Positions 11,691 through 22,414 of a stretch of DNA of 64,000 nucleotides are shown piece by piece (the stretch's first letter is position 1; every line of letters starts with the position of its first letter). The notes below the pieces were generated by a model. That model had not been told where the DNA came from and made no database searches. It saw only the letters and a list, made by a program, of their open reading frames with translations. Origin of the DNA: Lunularia cruciata (taxonomy: Eukaryota; Streptophyta; Marchantiopsida; Lunulariales; Lunulariaceae); NCBI GenBank assembly GCA_948567375.1, contig OX419756.1, positions 32,652,552 through 32,716,551 on the forward strand, read 5' to 3'. The position numbers and the translations under genes are program-made.

Positions 11691-13480
11691 CTGAGAGGTA
11701 TTGAAACGGTGGTGAGAAAATAAAGGTTAGTTTTGAAGAATTAATGAGAGTTTATAGGTTGCTGAAGGAGAAGGAAGCTCGTTGAGCAAAGTTTGAATGT
11801 AAAAGTGTCTGCAAACGAATACGAAATTGTTGGGACACTTGTCCATATAAGTAATAATGAAATAGGACTTGAAATGAAGAAGAAATTTGGAAAGGAAAAT
11901 CGGATCGACAGAATTGAAATCATCATGAATGGGAGGAGATTGAGTAAAAGTTTAACCTTTTGTAGGATGGTGACTTTCCATTGGTCCCATTGGTCAAAAA
12001 TGCATGTGGTGCCCAATATGGCTTCATAATAACGAACAAAATTACAAATACAAGTTTGAATCGCAGTGCAAGTAGAGGGGGGAGAGGTGGGTTTAGGGTT
12101 TAGGGAAATATGAAACTTGGTACCTCTGGAGAAGAGAAGTGAAATGTTAGAGGAAGGTAAAATGGCGATGCTGTAATGACATGCCCGTGTGAGGGTTAAT
12201 GAAACCTGGATGTTGAATACAACTGCAGGGAGAAGGAGGAGAAGAAAAATATGATAATTTCCATGAAAGGGAGACAAAATTAAAATGTAAACCGCCTAGA
12301 GTTTTACCATACTTAAAAGTAACCATGGGGATGGTAAAAGGAGTACCTGGAGGTCAAGACTGTAAAACTTCTGGATCTCTCAACAAAGATTGTAAGCGGA
12401 CTTTGTCTATCTCCTTAGAGGTGAAAGTGAAAATGAGAAGGGTGGGACGAATGTCGGGAATGGTTATGTGATGCAAGAGGTATGGAGACAGGAAGAGCAA
12501 AAGGCGATGGAGGAGTGTAGTGATATCCAACTTTGTCTTAAGTAAAACCACTGAAGGAGTAGTTTCAAGGACGTGAATAATCCTCAACAAATTAGAAACT
12601 CTAAAACGTGCGAGAGAAGAGTCAGAGAGAGTATCAAAGTCAAACAATAAGAATAGATGAGAAATTCGTCTGAGGTAATCTCTATAGACATATCTTCTAG
12701 AAATGGGAAGGGGAGAAAGATTCCCGGTGGATGTTGAAAGGGGAGAAAGATTCCCGGAAGAAGAAACAGAAGGGATGATGGAAGAGAGAAAAAGTGTGTT
12801 TTCTCTCGTATTCAGTCTGCGATCGATGCGAGATGCTCTGCCACAAACGTTGTACCCACAGTTGAGGAGATGGATCCAAAAGAGCTCTGGGTTAGCAAAA
12901 TCTCTAAAACTAGTACCTGGACCATAGGGAACAGACGGAAGTCATGGAACCCGAATTTGGCCATCGCAGCCATCAAGGGAGTAAAGTCGAAGGCAGAAGA
13001 ACGGAGAGAGACTTTCCCAGGCGGCAACGTTATTGGAATCTTCGAAAAGCAGATCCCGCAGTTTGGCCCACATAGCATTTGCCATTATGCAAGGAATAAA
13101 TGACATAGATAACTCCCAAGTCATATAAGGGGTGAAGAAACGAAACCTGTCCTGTATGGCAAAATCTCCAAGCCCTTAGCTACTACAGAATGGGATCCTG
13201 TTCTGTAGAAAAATGACTAGTGAGCAAATGTGTCCTAAACGTGGGCCAATCAATTCTACCCAGAGGGAAAAAGGAAGTCTGAGTAAGGTTAAGTGTAGAG
13301 ATGGACCTAAAAGAGATGTTTCCAGGCAGAGAGGTGCCCATTTGTGGTTTAAACAAGAGGTGTAGGCAAAAGAGTGATGGGAGAGACTTTAAAGAAACCC
13401 AGAACATCGAACATAGACTGAAAAGTGAGTCTGCAAGGAACAAGAAGGCTGACATGGACTGGAACGTCCTGGTGACGTGA
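11691..13480 (-). other. probable upstream part of the Penelope-like element
   Basis: Minus-strand frames at 11741-12277, 12354-12647, 12812-13078 and 13183-13455 are open for 60-178 codons and lie upstream of the RT on the same strand. Residues CNFVRYYEAILGTT and DQWDQWK in the first frame look protein-like, but I recognise no domain. A direct repeat of GGGGAGAAAGATTCCCGG occurs twice at about 12708-12755. Confidence 0.3.
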
Positions 13481-13622
13481 ACTGGAACATCCTGGTGACT
13501 TGGTCAAGGCTAATGTGGAAGTGATCGAGGGCAAGAAATACAAAATGACTTTGAGGATCGAAACCAGAGGGATGTGAGAATGCGAATGGGATGCAAAATG
13601 ACTGTGAGGATCAAATCCAATG

Positions 13623-13930
13623 CGAGAAGAATATAACTCCAGAGCATGAAGAGTAAGGGGCAGAGGTGGCCATAACAATGGTGCAGGGCTCGAGGGCCAG
13701 AAAGGGAATCCAGTGGAAGAACATGGTTCGAGAAAGATCTAATTCCAGAGCATGAAGAGTAAGGGGCAAAGGTGGCCATAACCATGGAGCAGGACTCGAG
13801 GGTCAGAAAGGGAATCCAGAGGAAGAACATGGTTCGAGAAGGATATAACTCCATAGCATGAATAGTAAGGGGCAGAGGTGGCCATACCAATGGAGCAGGG
13901 CTCGAGGGCCATAAAGGGCTGCCGGGGCCA
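13623..13930. repeat. 106-bp tandem repeat, about three copies
   Basis: The units start at CGAGAA at 13623, 13729 and 13835, a constant spacing of 106 bp. Each contains GAGCATGAAGAGTAAGGGGC and GGTGGCCATA followed by CTCGAGGG. The copies differ by several substitutions. A partial related duplication precedes the array at 13530-13620. Open frames on the minus strand here merely reflect the repeat. Confidence 0.9.
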
Positions 13931-14233
13931 GAGGCAAAGATTCCAGTGTACATAGAGCATGGGAATAGAGTGTACATATGATCATTCTGACGGAATTTCG
14001 TTAGCAATGTGCAGGTTGGCATAGACTTGTAAGCCGATAGTTCTGGTATTTCTTCATTCTCAAGGTAAGCATAGACAGGTTAACACGACTTTGTTTGAGA
14101 CCCGCATCGAAGACCTTGCATATATAGGATCTTGAGGGAATCAGTTTTAATTTGATGCATTGTCTTCTAGTGTAATCAAAGGTCAGGATCGCTGAGAGAT
14201 TTATTTCAAGCTCTATTCGTCTGTTGTGCACAG

Positions 14234-14335
14234 GGGGGCTGCTGAAGAGGAACACTACCATTTACAGCGCCCGCATGGCAAGAAGTCTGCCGATGGTGAT
14301 TACCTTGGGTGGTGGATATTCTTGTCCGCAAGAAG
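14234..14335 (+). pseudogene. possible exon with histone-deacetylase-like GGGY motif
   Basis: Between an acceptor-like GTGCACAG and a donor-like AAG/GTGATG, the plus strand codes GLLKRNTTIYSARM followed by ARSLPMVITLGGGYS. In bacterial-type and class IV-like histone deacetylases a G-L-x-x-R-(D/N)...R-x-x-P-V-x-x-x-G-G-G-Y segment lies near the C-terminal end of the catalytic domain. No other HDAC motifs (HH, DxDxH) are visible nearby; a following frame at 14414-14490 has HANHHRKYRE, loosely like the H-x-N-x-Y-R after this motif. It could be a gene fragment or chance. Confidence 0.3.
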
Positions 14336-15099
14336 GTGATGGCTTAATAGCTCGTTAATTTCTGGCGTTTTGATATTGCTGACGTGTTAGCTTCTCTTTT
14401 CTGTTTACTGGTAACTGGCACAATGGGACATGCTAACCACCACCGTAAATACAGAGAAAATGTGAAATCAGTTGAAGTTGCTGTACAGTTGGTATGTACC
14501 AATACGACTAATTGGAGCTCTCTACCTTTTGACACCGGGATGCTAGTTGTTCGTGCCTGTCGTTCATCTTCTTTGTCCAGTCCATCAGTTGCCATCGTTG
14601 AGCTCTAAAGCGACCTTCATCTAAACCCTACTCTGCGATATAATGTTATCTCATCAATAAAGTGATTTGACCTTATCTTCCGTATATAAACCGGAAAAAC
14701 TTTCATGTTTGCAGCCTCTATACAAGCACATGCTGACGTACACCAATCAGAAGCTCTGATATGGCGTGCCTGGGGTTTCCACAACTCCAATTTAAATTTT
14801 TCTTTCTGCTTGAAATTCTTCTGCTATCATAGGAACCCATTACTGGCAGGATTTTGGATGTGGGTACCATAAAAGTGCTATACTCTTCATTCAGCAGCTG
14901 GAGATACCGTTGTCCCCTATGGATTCTTGAGCAGCAGGATTTTATTTATGAGGGTGTTTCATCTCTCCTTGTTATAGTCAATCTTCTTCAGAAACTTGTG
15001 CGGGTTTAGGTTTGAGCTACTTGATACATCAGTTCAGTTTAACATTGTTCCTATCAGAACTACTACCCAGAGATAAGAAAATGCTCTAATGAAGAATAC

Positions 15100-15207
15100 C
15101 TGTAAAAGTCCGCTGTTACCTCCAGCATATGACAATCCCTCTCCTGTGAAACGAGATAGGTCGCTCCCAAAGGTGAGGGTAACAACAGCCACTGACAAAA
15201 ATATAAT
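15100..15207 (-). CDS. possible internal exon of an unidentified membrane protein
   Basis: A 36-codon open stretch begins after an acceptor-like TGATGCAG and ends at CAG/GTATTC, both in phase 0. It codes IIFLSVAVVTLTF (membrane-like) followed by GSDLSRFTGEGLSYAGGN. A second candidate exon upstream on the same strand (15561-15615, also ending in phase 0, before GTAAGT) codes LSNAYGTDGSPVARE. Joined, they keep one frame. I do not recognise the protein. The well-formed splice sites and protein-like composition are the only support. Confidence 0.35.
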
Positions 15208-17213
15208 CTGCATCATGAACTCAGTTAGTAGAGAAGTCCTCTACACCAACTAAAGAGCAACTTAACCTAAAGAAGGTTAACATAACCTGGCTCCAAGAAC
15301 ATGACATGAGCATGAAGGAAACTTCGAACAGTAAATTGGGTCACTCAAAGTAGAGGCTCCTTGCCATCGTTCCAGCCTGGAACCACTATCTCATGCACGT
15401 GCTGGTGTTTGCATAGTATCATGTACACTAAACCTCTCCCAACTTCGCAACAGAGACGTTGGAAAAACTGGCAAAACAGAATAAACAAGACGGATCACTG
15501 CAACTAGAACTCCTAAGGAACCTGAAGAAACAAGTCCACAGTGTTGGTGGGAGAACTTACTTCTCGAGCTACAGGAGAACCATCTGTGCCATAAGCGTTT
15601 GATAGCGTCAAACGTCTTCAGCTGGTGTACGATCCTGGTGATCTGGTAACAAAGACTGTAACTCAGACTCTCATCTATTGCCAATCAGCTCTGCTCACAA
15701 AGCATCATGTGCATGCGACGATGCTCCTTTCAGTAAAGTCCATAGGAAAATGATCAAAACACTGTAACATTCCAGTTAGTTCCTTTAGGGCTGGTCTAAT
15801 AATTTTCATGTCCCTTCTCAGGGATATTTCAAGGCAGATGAAAAGCTTGGACCCTTACCCCATATTTCCACGTACAGGCACAGAAGCTGTTACTGACAGT
15901 GGAGGTTCTCCAGATCCTCTCGTACTCATAGGTCGGACCTGATAGGCTTTGAATGGGTTGCATTGGAAGGAAATAAGCCTTCCAAGTCATGTCGCCATGC
16001 GTGGAGACTTACACCTCCCATGCGTGATCTGGTAACAATTTTCAGCTCCAGCCAAGTATTAATACTGGGTCAAAAGTTATAAAATTTACAGCATTTTTAG
16101 GATTGCATTCCCATGTATACTGATGAATAGATCATGACTCTTGACAGGATCAAGATTCTGCTGAACAGTGACTGAGCATGTACTACCCTGAGATATCTCA
16201 AGTTTCTTATAGAAGATCAATCTGTGAAGTATCATGGTACAAACAGCGATCGGATGTTACTGCCTATCAGTATAGCTCCCTCATTTTTCTCTCTTTGTGT
16301 TTGCTAGATTCTGCTTCAATCTCCTAGCGTTTGGTTTCAAAGTGTGAGGCTGGACAGAAAAGTGGCCCTCGAACATTCGATCGTTTCTCCTACGAGTGCT
16401 TTCCAGGAGACGAATTACGTAGTGTAATACCCTGTTTGGTTTATGCTGCAACAGCTCAAAACTGACTCTTAGGCTTTGGGTTCTCGTGGGGACGGATTGG
16501 CGGAAGGACTCTATCCAACAATATCCGAAGACTTCACTACTCCCGTTACCGGTGAACTTCTTGTGTGTAGAGTCGTTCAAGCCAATGTTCACACCCCTAT
16601 CTCCAAAAGGACCTTTGCACCTTTAGTTTAATTCATCCTCAGTTGTTTAAGTTTAGTTCATACTCAGTTGCGGCCTAAGTAAAGATAATAAACCTGACTG
16701 GCATTCCCTCCCGAAGATTCAGAGCATTTCAAGTTGAGTGTGGAGTTGTATCTTCGGTTGTCTCTTGAATCGGTCGCTGAATGGTCGCCACTCTTGATCG
16801 ATCAGTAGCTTATACACGCCTTACTGCACTCATCAGGGTCTCCAAATCCCGAGAAGGACATCACGTATGAATACATGTAGGAAGTAAAACCGGAAGGAAT
16901 ATCACAGATGAAATCCAGGAAAGGTGAATACATACAAGAAGTAAAACGTGGCTTTCTCTTTACTTCTTGTATGTCTTGGAGTGCAACATCTTAAAAATAC
17001 AGTTCCATCAAGCTCTAAACAAAACACCGGTTCTAGTAGAACTCCTGTATCTCTTCATAATTTTGTATCTAGACGGTCACCAGCAAGCCGATTGTTGCAA
17101 CGACTGTAGGGCACCCTGTCGCGACTCCCCCCGTCCTTGATCCCTCGTTCCCGTTAGAGACATAAAGCAATAGTTCTCAATTTCTTCAATCCCAACTACA
17201 AAACATTGTGGAA
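15208..17213. other. intergenic or intronic sequence
   Basis: Apart from the candidate exon at 15561-15615 I find nothing recognisable. A 312-nt open frame at 16281-16592 (-) has no familiar domain. The end nearest eS28 carries the 16930-16974 hairpin. Sequence is not repetitive within the window. Confidence 0.4.
16930..16974. other. perfect 16-bp stem-loop downstream of eS28
   Basis: ACATACAAGAAGTAAA is followed by a 13-nt loop and its exact reverse complement TTTACTTCTTGTATGT. It lies about 240 bp beyond the eS28 stop codon. A diverged direct copy of the left arm (ATACATGTAGGAAGTAAAAC) lies about 57 bp to the left. It might be a 3' processing-related structure or a foldback relic. Confidence 0.75.
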
Positions 17214-17411
17214 TTATCGTAACCTTCGTGCTTCACGCTCAGACTCGAGGAGGGTCAGGATGTCTCCTTCTCGGACGGGCCCCTTAACGTTCCTCATAAT
17301 GAGACGATTCTGGTCGTCCAGAAACTTCACGCGCACCTGGGTGACTTGACCCCTTGATCCGGTGCGTCCGATCACTTTCATAACAATCGCGAGCTTGACT
17401 TGGGTATCCAT
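17214..17411 (-). CDS. RPS28: cytosolic ribosomal protein eS28
   Basis: This is an intact 65-codon frame beginning [20 protein letters not shown] and ending [12 protein letters not shown], the invariant C-terminus of eS28. eS28 is a small OB-fold protein of the 40S subunit near the mRNA exit channel. The length matches the usual plant 64-65 residues and the strongly conserved [18 protein letters not shown] block is complete. I chose the ATG at 17411 because homology starts there; an upstream in-frame ATG at 17429 would add six residues not seen in the family. There is no intron in the coding region. A telo-box lies about 120 bp upstream. It is the only clearly functional cellular gene in the window. 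Confidence 0.97.
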   Translation of the reverse strand: MDTQVKLAIVMKVIGRTGSRGQVTQVRVKFLDDQNRLIMRNVKGPVREGDILTLLESEREARRLR

Positions 17412-17529
17412 GGTGTAGCAAATGCACAAATCCGCAGGCCGCCGGTGATCAACAACAGCACAGCAATTCGAAATCGAAAGAGAAGGAATTTGTTCCTTTG
17501 CTCGTTACATATGTGATCGGCGGTGGACG

Positions 17530-17537
17530 TAGGGTTA
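17530..17537 (-). promoter_or_regulatory. telo-box upstream of eS28
   Basis: On the minus strand the sequence reads TAACCCTA, the telo-box core (AACCCTA) common in promoters or 5' leaders of plant ribosomal-protein and translation genes. It lies about 120 bp upstream of the eS28 ATG, a usual distance. Function is inferred from position and motif only. Confidence 0.55.
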
Positions 17538-18730
17538 CTTCGCTTCCCTCCCCTCAACTGCGTTCCTTTTTACGTGGTTTCCTTCTCCATACCAAGTACC
17601 GTCATCACCGAGGGCTCAACATTCGCAAAATCGCACAAGCGCACAATTACTAGTTTTGCACTAAAGACTTTCTTTATCCACTCGGAAAGATTTTGGGAAT
17701 CCATTTCAACTCCGGATGTACCATTAAAATTTTGGTTGCACAACTGAAAAAGGAAAAGAAACAATTCAACAAAGGAAATCAGTTAGCAATTCTAATAATT
17801 AACAATTTCGAGATAAGCAAATTTATTCATAAACCTTGGAATTCATTTTTGAAATACTTTAATTAAGTACTGTTTTAGTAATAACTTTTTATCAAAGTAC
17901 TTTGAGTATTTCTACTTATGTTCATTGATTTCTTGTTATCTTCATATGAAAAGTTAATCTTTCAAAAGGAAAACTAGCGAGCATATGTTGGAGTTCGAAG
18001 CAAGAGATAAACCATTCCAAAGTTTGAGTTTCAATGCGTCCTTTCATCATAGTTTACTTCATGCTTCAAGTATTTTGTATGATAATAAAGTGGAGAATAA
18101 TGTTTTATTTTATAAAATTTAGTTCAATTAATTTAGTAGTAAAATTAATTTATTCATAATATATATTCAATGGTTACTATGCTATTGATTGATTGATATG
18201 TGATAAATAAAATTATTCAATCATTTACAGTTTCAAGAATAAGACTTCTTTTTTATTTAGAGTATAAAGGAATAGAAAAAATTTTAAATGAAATTTCTCA
18301 ACTCTAATGAAGAGGAAAGCAGTTGATTAAAGGATTTTCTCTAGAAACTTCTAACATTAGCTTAATTATCATAACTGTAAATATACAATAAATAATTTAT
18401 AATAATTGTCTCCAAAAGAAAATTATCCATATCCGATGAGAAATGAATAATATTTCTAGATCAATACTAAATATTAGGATCATTTACCTATTAGAAACTT
18501 CTATCATCCACACATCTAATACTTTTAGCTCATTCTCACAACTTTTGGGTAAATTCTTTTCTTAATTATACAATATTTTTAATTTTAATAAATATTTAAT
18601 TGATTTTCTATCATATAATAGAACAATAATTGATATTCAATTTTAAACTTGAGGTGTGTTAATTTTTCTACATAAACTTACATTAGTCATTACAACCTTT
18701 ACTAGAGCCAAAGATTCCCTTTCCACCTGG
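17538..18730. other. AT-rich intergenic stretch
   Basis: Strongly AT-rich with no protein-like frame beyond the eS28 upstream region. I see no RNA gene and no clear repeat until the 55-bp duplication at 18731. Confidence 0.5.
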
Positions 18731-18840
18731 TAATAAATAATATAAATAAATAGATTGAAAGCTTGCTTCATATAGGGTATTCTATTAATAAATGATATAA
18801 ATAAATAGATTGAAAGCTTGCTTCATATAGGGTATTATAT
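18731..18840. repeat. 55-bp tandem duplication abutting an LTR
   Basis: Two 55-bp units (18731-18785 and 18786-18840), each containing ATATAAATAAATAGATTGAA and GCTTGCTTCATATAGGGTAT, differ at only a few positions. The second ends exactly where the copia A 3' LTR begins at 18841. Confidence 0.9.
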
Positions 18841-19603
18841 TGTTGGGAGAAATCTTACTTGATTTGGATTTGAGAGAAGAATGAGAATACAAATCAAGCT
18901 ATTTTATAGAGCAAAATTTATTCAGCAATCCGGTAAAGAAAAACATAGATAGAAATTACACAAATTTTATGTGGTTCTGCAAACATGTATCTACATCCAC
19001 AATTGCACAAGATTTCATTTATTCAAAAAATTTCTAAATTGCATTGATTGCCAACACTTAGACTATATATAAAATTGTACTCAAAGTCCCTTATCTAGTT
19101 TTGGAACGTGTGGTGCCAATTGATCCCCTATCAAACCCTAGATTATTTGGTACCAATACACATCACCTTGTAAAGTTCTACAAGTGATAGCCATTTTTGT
19201 AGTTTCCCATAGAGTGCATTCCCAGAGTCTTGGAGTCCCATAGCCTTCTCATAGGTCTCATTAGAAAATCCCATATCGCAAGTAAGACATATCTATTGCA
19301 AACTTCAGGTGGAGGTAACTTCTTTCTAGAGCTTCTTTTTTATTATGATGTCTATGTGATGTCTATGGAAAGCCATTGAGAAGATTCTTCCAACGAGATA
19401 AGACATTTCATTTACATGTGTATTCACAAAGAAATCAATCCCAATGAGAACTGCCTTTCTTTGCACTCCCATAATTGGAATCCCGTAGTTGAAGATATGT
19501 CTTGTACTTACACTTCTACACTCTTGTAGATGATTTGTCATGTATTGACTCTTCAAAATTCCAATAGAGCATTCTTGTAATTAATCAAACTCCACACTTA
19601 ACA
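18841..19603 (-). mobile_element. copia A 3' LTR
   Basis: Plus-strand ends are TGTTGGG and CTTAACA, so on the minus strand it runs TGTTAAG...CCCAACA, typical copia LTR termini. It is similar along its length to 25950-26705. Immediately inside it the minus strand reads GTGTGAGAT/TGTTAAG, a degenerate copia polypurine tract. Confidence 0.85.
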
Positions 19604-20184
19604 ATCTCACACATGGAGTGTGTCATTACTTGTCACTCTAATCAATCAACTTTGAACTCCAACTACAACTATGTATTGCTTGAGCTTCTCAATGGTGACT
19701 ACCTTGGTAAACATAATTACAGGATTTTTTTCTCTAGCAATCATTACCAAAGTCAATACTCCAACCTTTATCAATTTACAAATGAAATGATACCTCAATT
19801 GAATATGCTTTGTCCTAGCATGGAACACAAGATTCTATGTAAGATTAATAGCACTTTGGCTATCATTATGGAGTATATTGTCATCATGTTTCTTGCCTAG
19901 CTCTACCATAAAGTTTTTCAACCAAATCATCTCCTTGCAAACCTCTAAGTTGGCCATGTACTCAACTTTTGTGGTAGAAAGAGAAACACTTTACAATAGA
20001 GATATCCAACTAATGGCAATACTTTCCAAGGTAAAAAATACCATATAGTGCTCTTTTTTTGTATCCAAGTTGTCGGGCATATATACATCGCTACACAACA
20101 TACATCGCTATCAACATCATACACAATAGAAGCACAACTCACACATAAGTCATACATAGACTCTAAAGTGCCACAATTAATCAG
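19604..20184 (-). pseudogene. copia A RNase H / pol C-terminus, broken
   Basis: Minus-strand residues include SLSTTKVEYMANLEVCKEMI, a D-N-x-Q-S-A-like block and HARTKHIQLRYHFICKLI, the canonical end of copia pol (S-T-x-E-A-E-Y and K-H-I-x-x-R-Y-H-F-I). Several stops and frameshifts are present. Coding is continuous with the LTR/PPT at 19603. It ends where a 98-bp duplicated block and the unclassified repeat begin. Confidence 0.8.
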
Positions 20185-20719
20185 ATCATTTACCACTTGA
20201 ATCAATCAAACTCATATCAATACTTGATCTGATCCTCAACAACTTGCCAACAATAGGGCACTGATTACAGTCAAGCCACACCCACTCTAGCATAGAGAGT
20301 CCAGGTGACGCTCGCCAGCTTTCTGTCCACTCTAGTCAAGAACTCAAAGGCTTAACATCATAGAAGTGAGCTCTCTAGAGCTGCACTCCCAAGGTATACC
20401 CCTGATTTCGACCTAGGTCTCCTCCCAATGGTCCAGCTGACGGCACACCCGATGGTGCGGACGGTGGGCCCCACCATGAAGTTAGTACCCTAAACTTGAA
20501 ATCTGACCGTCGGAAAGTAGTCTATGAGTAATGGCCAAAATGCCTCTAACTACTATCACTAGAACTCTAGTGTCTGAGCATCTAGATGCAAAACTACAAA
20601 TGGTGTGACAGTTGTTGTGCGTATATACATCGCTACACAACATACATCGCTGTCAACATCATACACAATAGAAGCACAACTCACACATAAGTCATACATA
20701 GACTCTAAAGTGCCACAAT
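20080..20719. repeat. 98-bp direct repeats flanking a 444-bp block
   Basis: 20080-20177 and 20622-20719 are 98-bp direct repeats with a single mismatch (CTATCAAC against CTGTCAAC). Between them lies repeat family N, copy A (20178-20621). The left copy is part of copia A; the right copy directly precedes the chromovirus. Their near identity stands out against the decayed surroundings, so the duplication is recent. Confidence 0.9.
20178..20621 (+). repeat. unclassified repeat family N, copy A
   Basis: This segment shares blocks such as GATTACAGTCAAGCCACACC, AGAAGTGAGCTCTCTAGAG and GGCACACC with 63514-64000 (same orientation) and 58826-59345 (inverted). It has no open frame, LTR termini or tRNA-like boxes that I can see. 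This copy lacks the first 100-150 bp present in the other two. Confidence 0.75.
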
Positions 20720-20744
20720 CAAATTATTAAGATTGTGGCACTTT

Positions 20745-22186
20745 ATTGTTATTACTCATTTTGCGGTGTGGATCAAGCCGATTGCACAAGAACAATCTGA
20801 GGAGGGCCAAGAGCCTCATCAAGCAATGGTTGATCGGATAGTTTAGGAGTTTGCAGATGTGTTTCCGGATGATCTACCAAAGGGATTACCCTCCAATCGA
20901 GGTATGCCCTTCAAGATCGAGTTATTGCTAGGGAGTACTCCAGTGAGTAGACCAATCTATCGGCTCTCACCAAAGGAGTTGGAGGAGTTGCGAACAACAC
21001 TTATAGAGTTGTTGGAGAAGGATTTCATATGATATAGTACCTCTCCTTGGGGAGCACCGGTACTATTTGTTCCAAAGAAGGATGGAGGACTTCGTTTTTG
21101 TATTGATTACCGTGGACTCAATAAGCAAACCGTGAAGAATGCATATCCCTTGCCTCGGATTGATGACCTGCTTGATCAACTAAGCGGAGCACGCTACTTT
21201 TCCAAGCTGGATCTTCATAGCGGCTATTGGCAAATTCCTATTGAAGGAGAGGACGTGCAAAAGATTGCTTTTCGCACAAGGTATGGACATTTTGAGTGGA
21301 GAGTTCTACCCTTCGGACTCACTAATGCTCCAGTAGTCTTCATGGATCAGATGCACCGAGTGTTGGAGGGACTATTGGATTGGTCCATGGTGGTGTTCGT
21401 AGATGATATCTTAATCTATAGCAAGACAGAGGCAGAACACGTGAATCATGTGCAAGAAGTCCTAAGACGACTACGATAGTGGAAATTTTATTGTAAGAAG
21501 TCAAAGTGTGCTTTTTGGCAGAAGGAGGTTACCTTTTTGGGTCATAAGATCTCATCAGAGGGGACCAAGATGGAAGAAGAGAAGATCAAGGCCATTACTG
21601 ATTGGCCTACCCCAAAGGATGCTATAGAAGTACAAGCATTCAATGGATTGGCCAGTTTTTACCGACGGTTCATCCACTATTATGCTCACGTGGCTGCACC
21701 ATTGACTGACCTCTTGGGAAAGAACTTGAGCTTCCAATGGAACACCAAGCATGAAGAAGCATTCCAGAAGTTAAAGCATATGGTGTCTTCAAGACCTATT
21801 CTTCAACCATATGATCCTCAACTACCTTGTGTGGTTGATTTTGATGCTTCTAACTTTGCAATTGGAGCTGTGTTGCAACAAGAATTTCCAGATGGACTAC
21901 ATCCTATTGCCTTTGTGTCTCGCCGACTAAATACAGCTGAAAGAAATTACTCTACTCAAGATTGGGAACAACTTGCAATAGTATATGCCACCAAGGCATG
22001 GAGGCATTATCTCTTGGGGAAACAAGTGATCATGCAAACTGATCATGAGCCATTGTTGCATACCTTACACTTGGAGCACATGAAGAGTCGGCATCATCGA
22101 TGGGAAGAGCAACTCCAATTGTTTGACATCAAAGTTGAGTATAAACCAGGTCGGTTCCATGTCATCCCCTATGCTCTATCACAATG
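20745..22186 (+). pseudogene. chromovirus reverse transcriptase and RNase H, broken
   Basis: The frame begins around EFADVFPDDLPKGLP, with RT blocks [33 protein letters not shown] (motif A), [16 protein letters not shown] (motif B) and [12 protein letters not shown] (motif C, both Asp kept). RNase H follows with CVVDFDASNFAIGAVLQQ and ends near KPGRFHVIPYALSQ. Stops lie near 20850, 21030 and 21477, and one ends the segment at 22187; they match single transitions. Upstream gag and protease are absent. Confidence 0.9.
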
Positions 22187-22414
22187 ACCTGATTTGAAGG
22201 ATCTTCCTCTCATCACGGCGGCAATTACAAAGTGCCCATTGACCCTAAGGTCCATAATGAGTTTCAATCAGCTCTACAACAAGATCACTTCTTCCAAATG
22301 ATACACGGTCGTCTAACAACATGCGACAAGGAGTACAACACCTTCTCTTTCAAGGAAGGCCTTTTATTCCATGCAGACCAGATCTATGTTCTAGCCAGAG
22401 GTGATCTTTGACTT

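Noticed and set aside
17570-17764. Frames on both strands upstream of eS28.
   Set aside because: Short, overlapping on both strands, no similarity; probably promoter or leader sequence.
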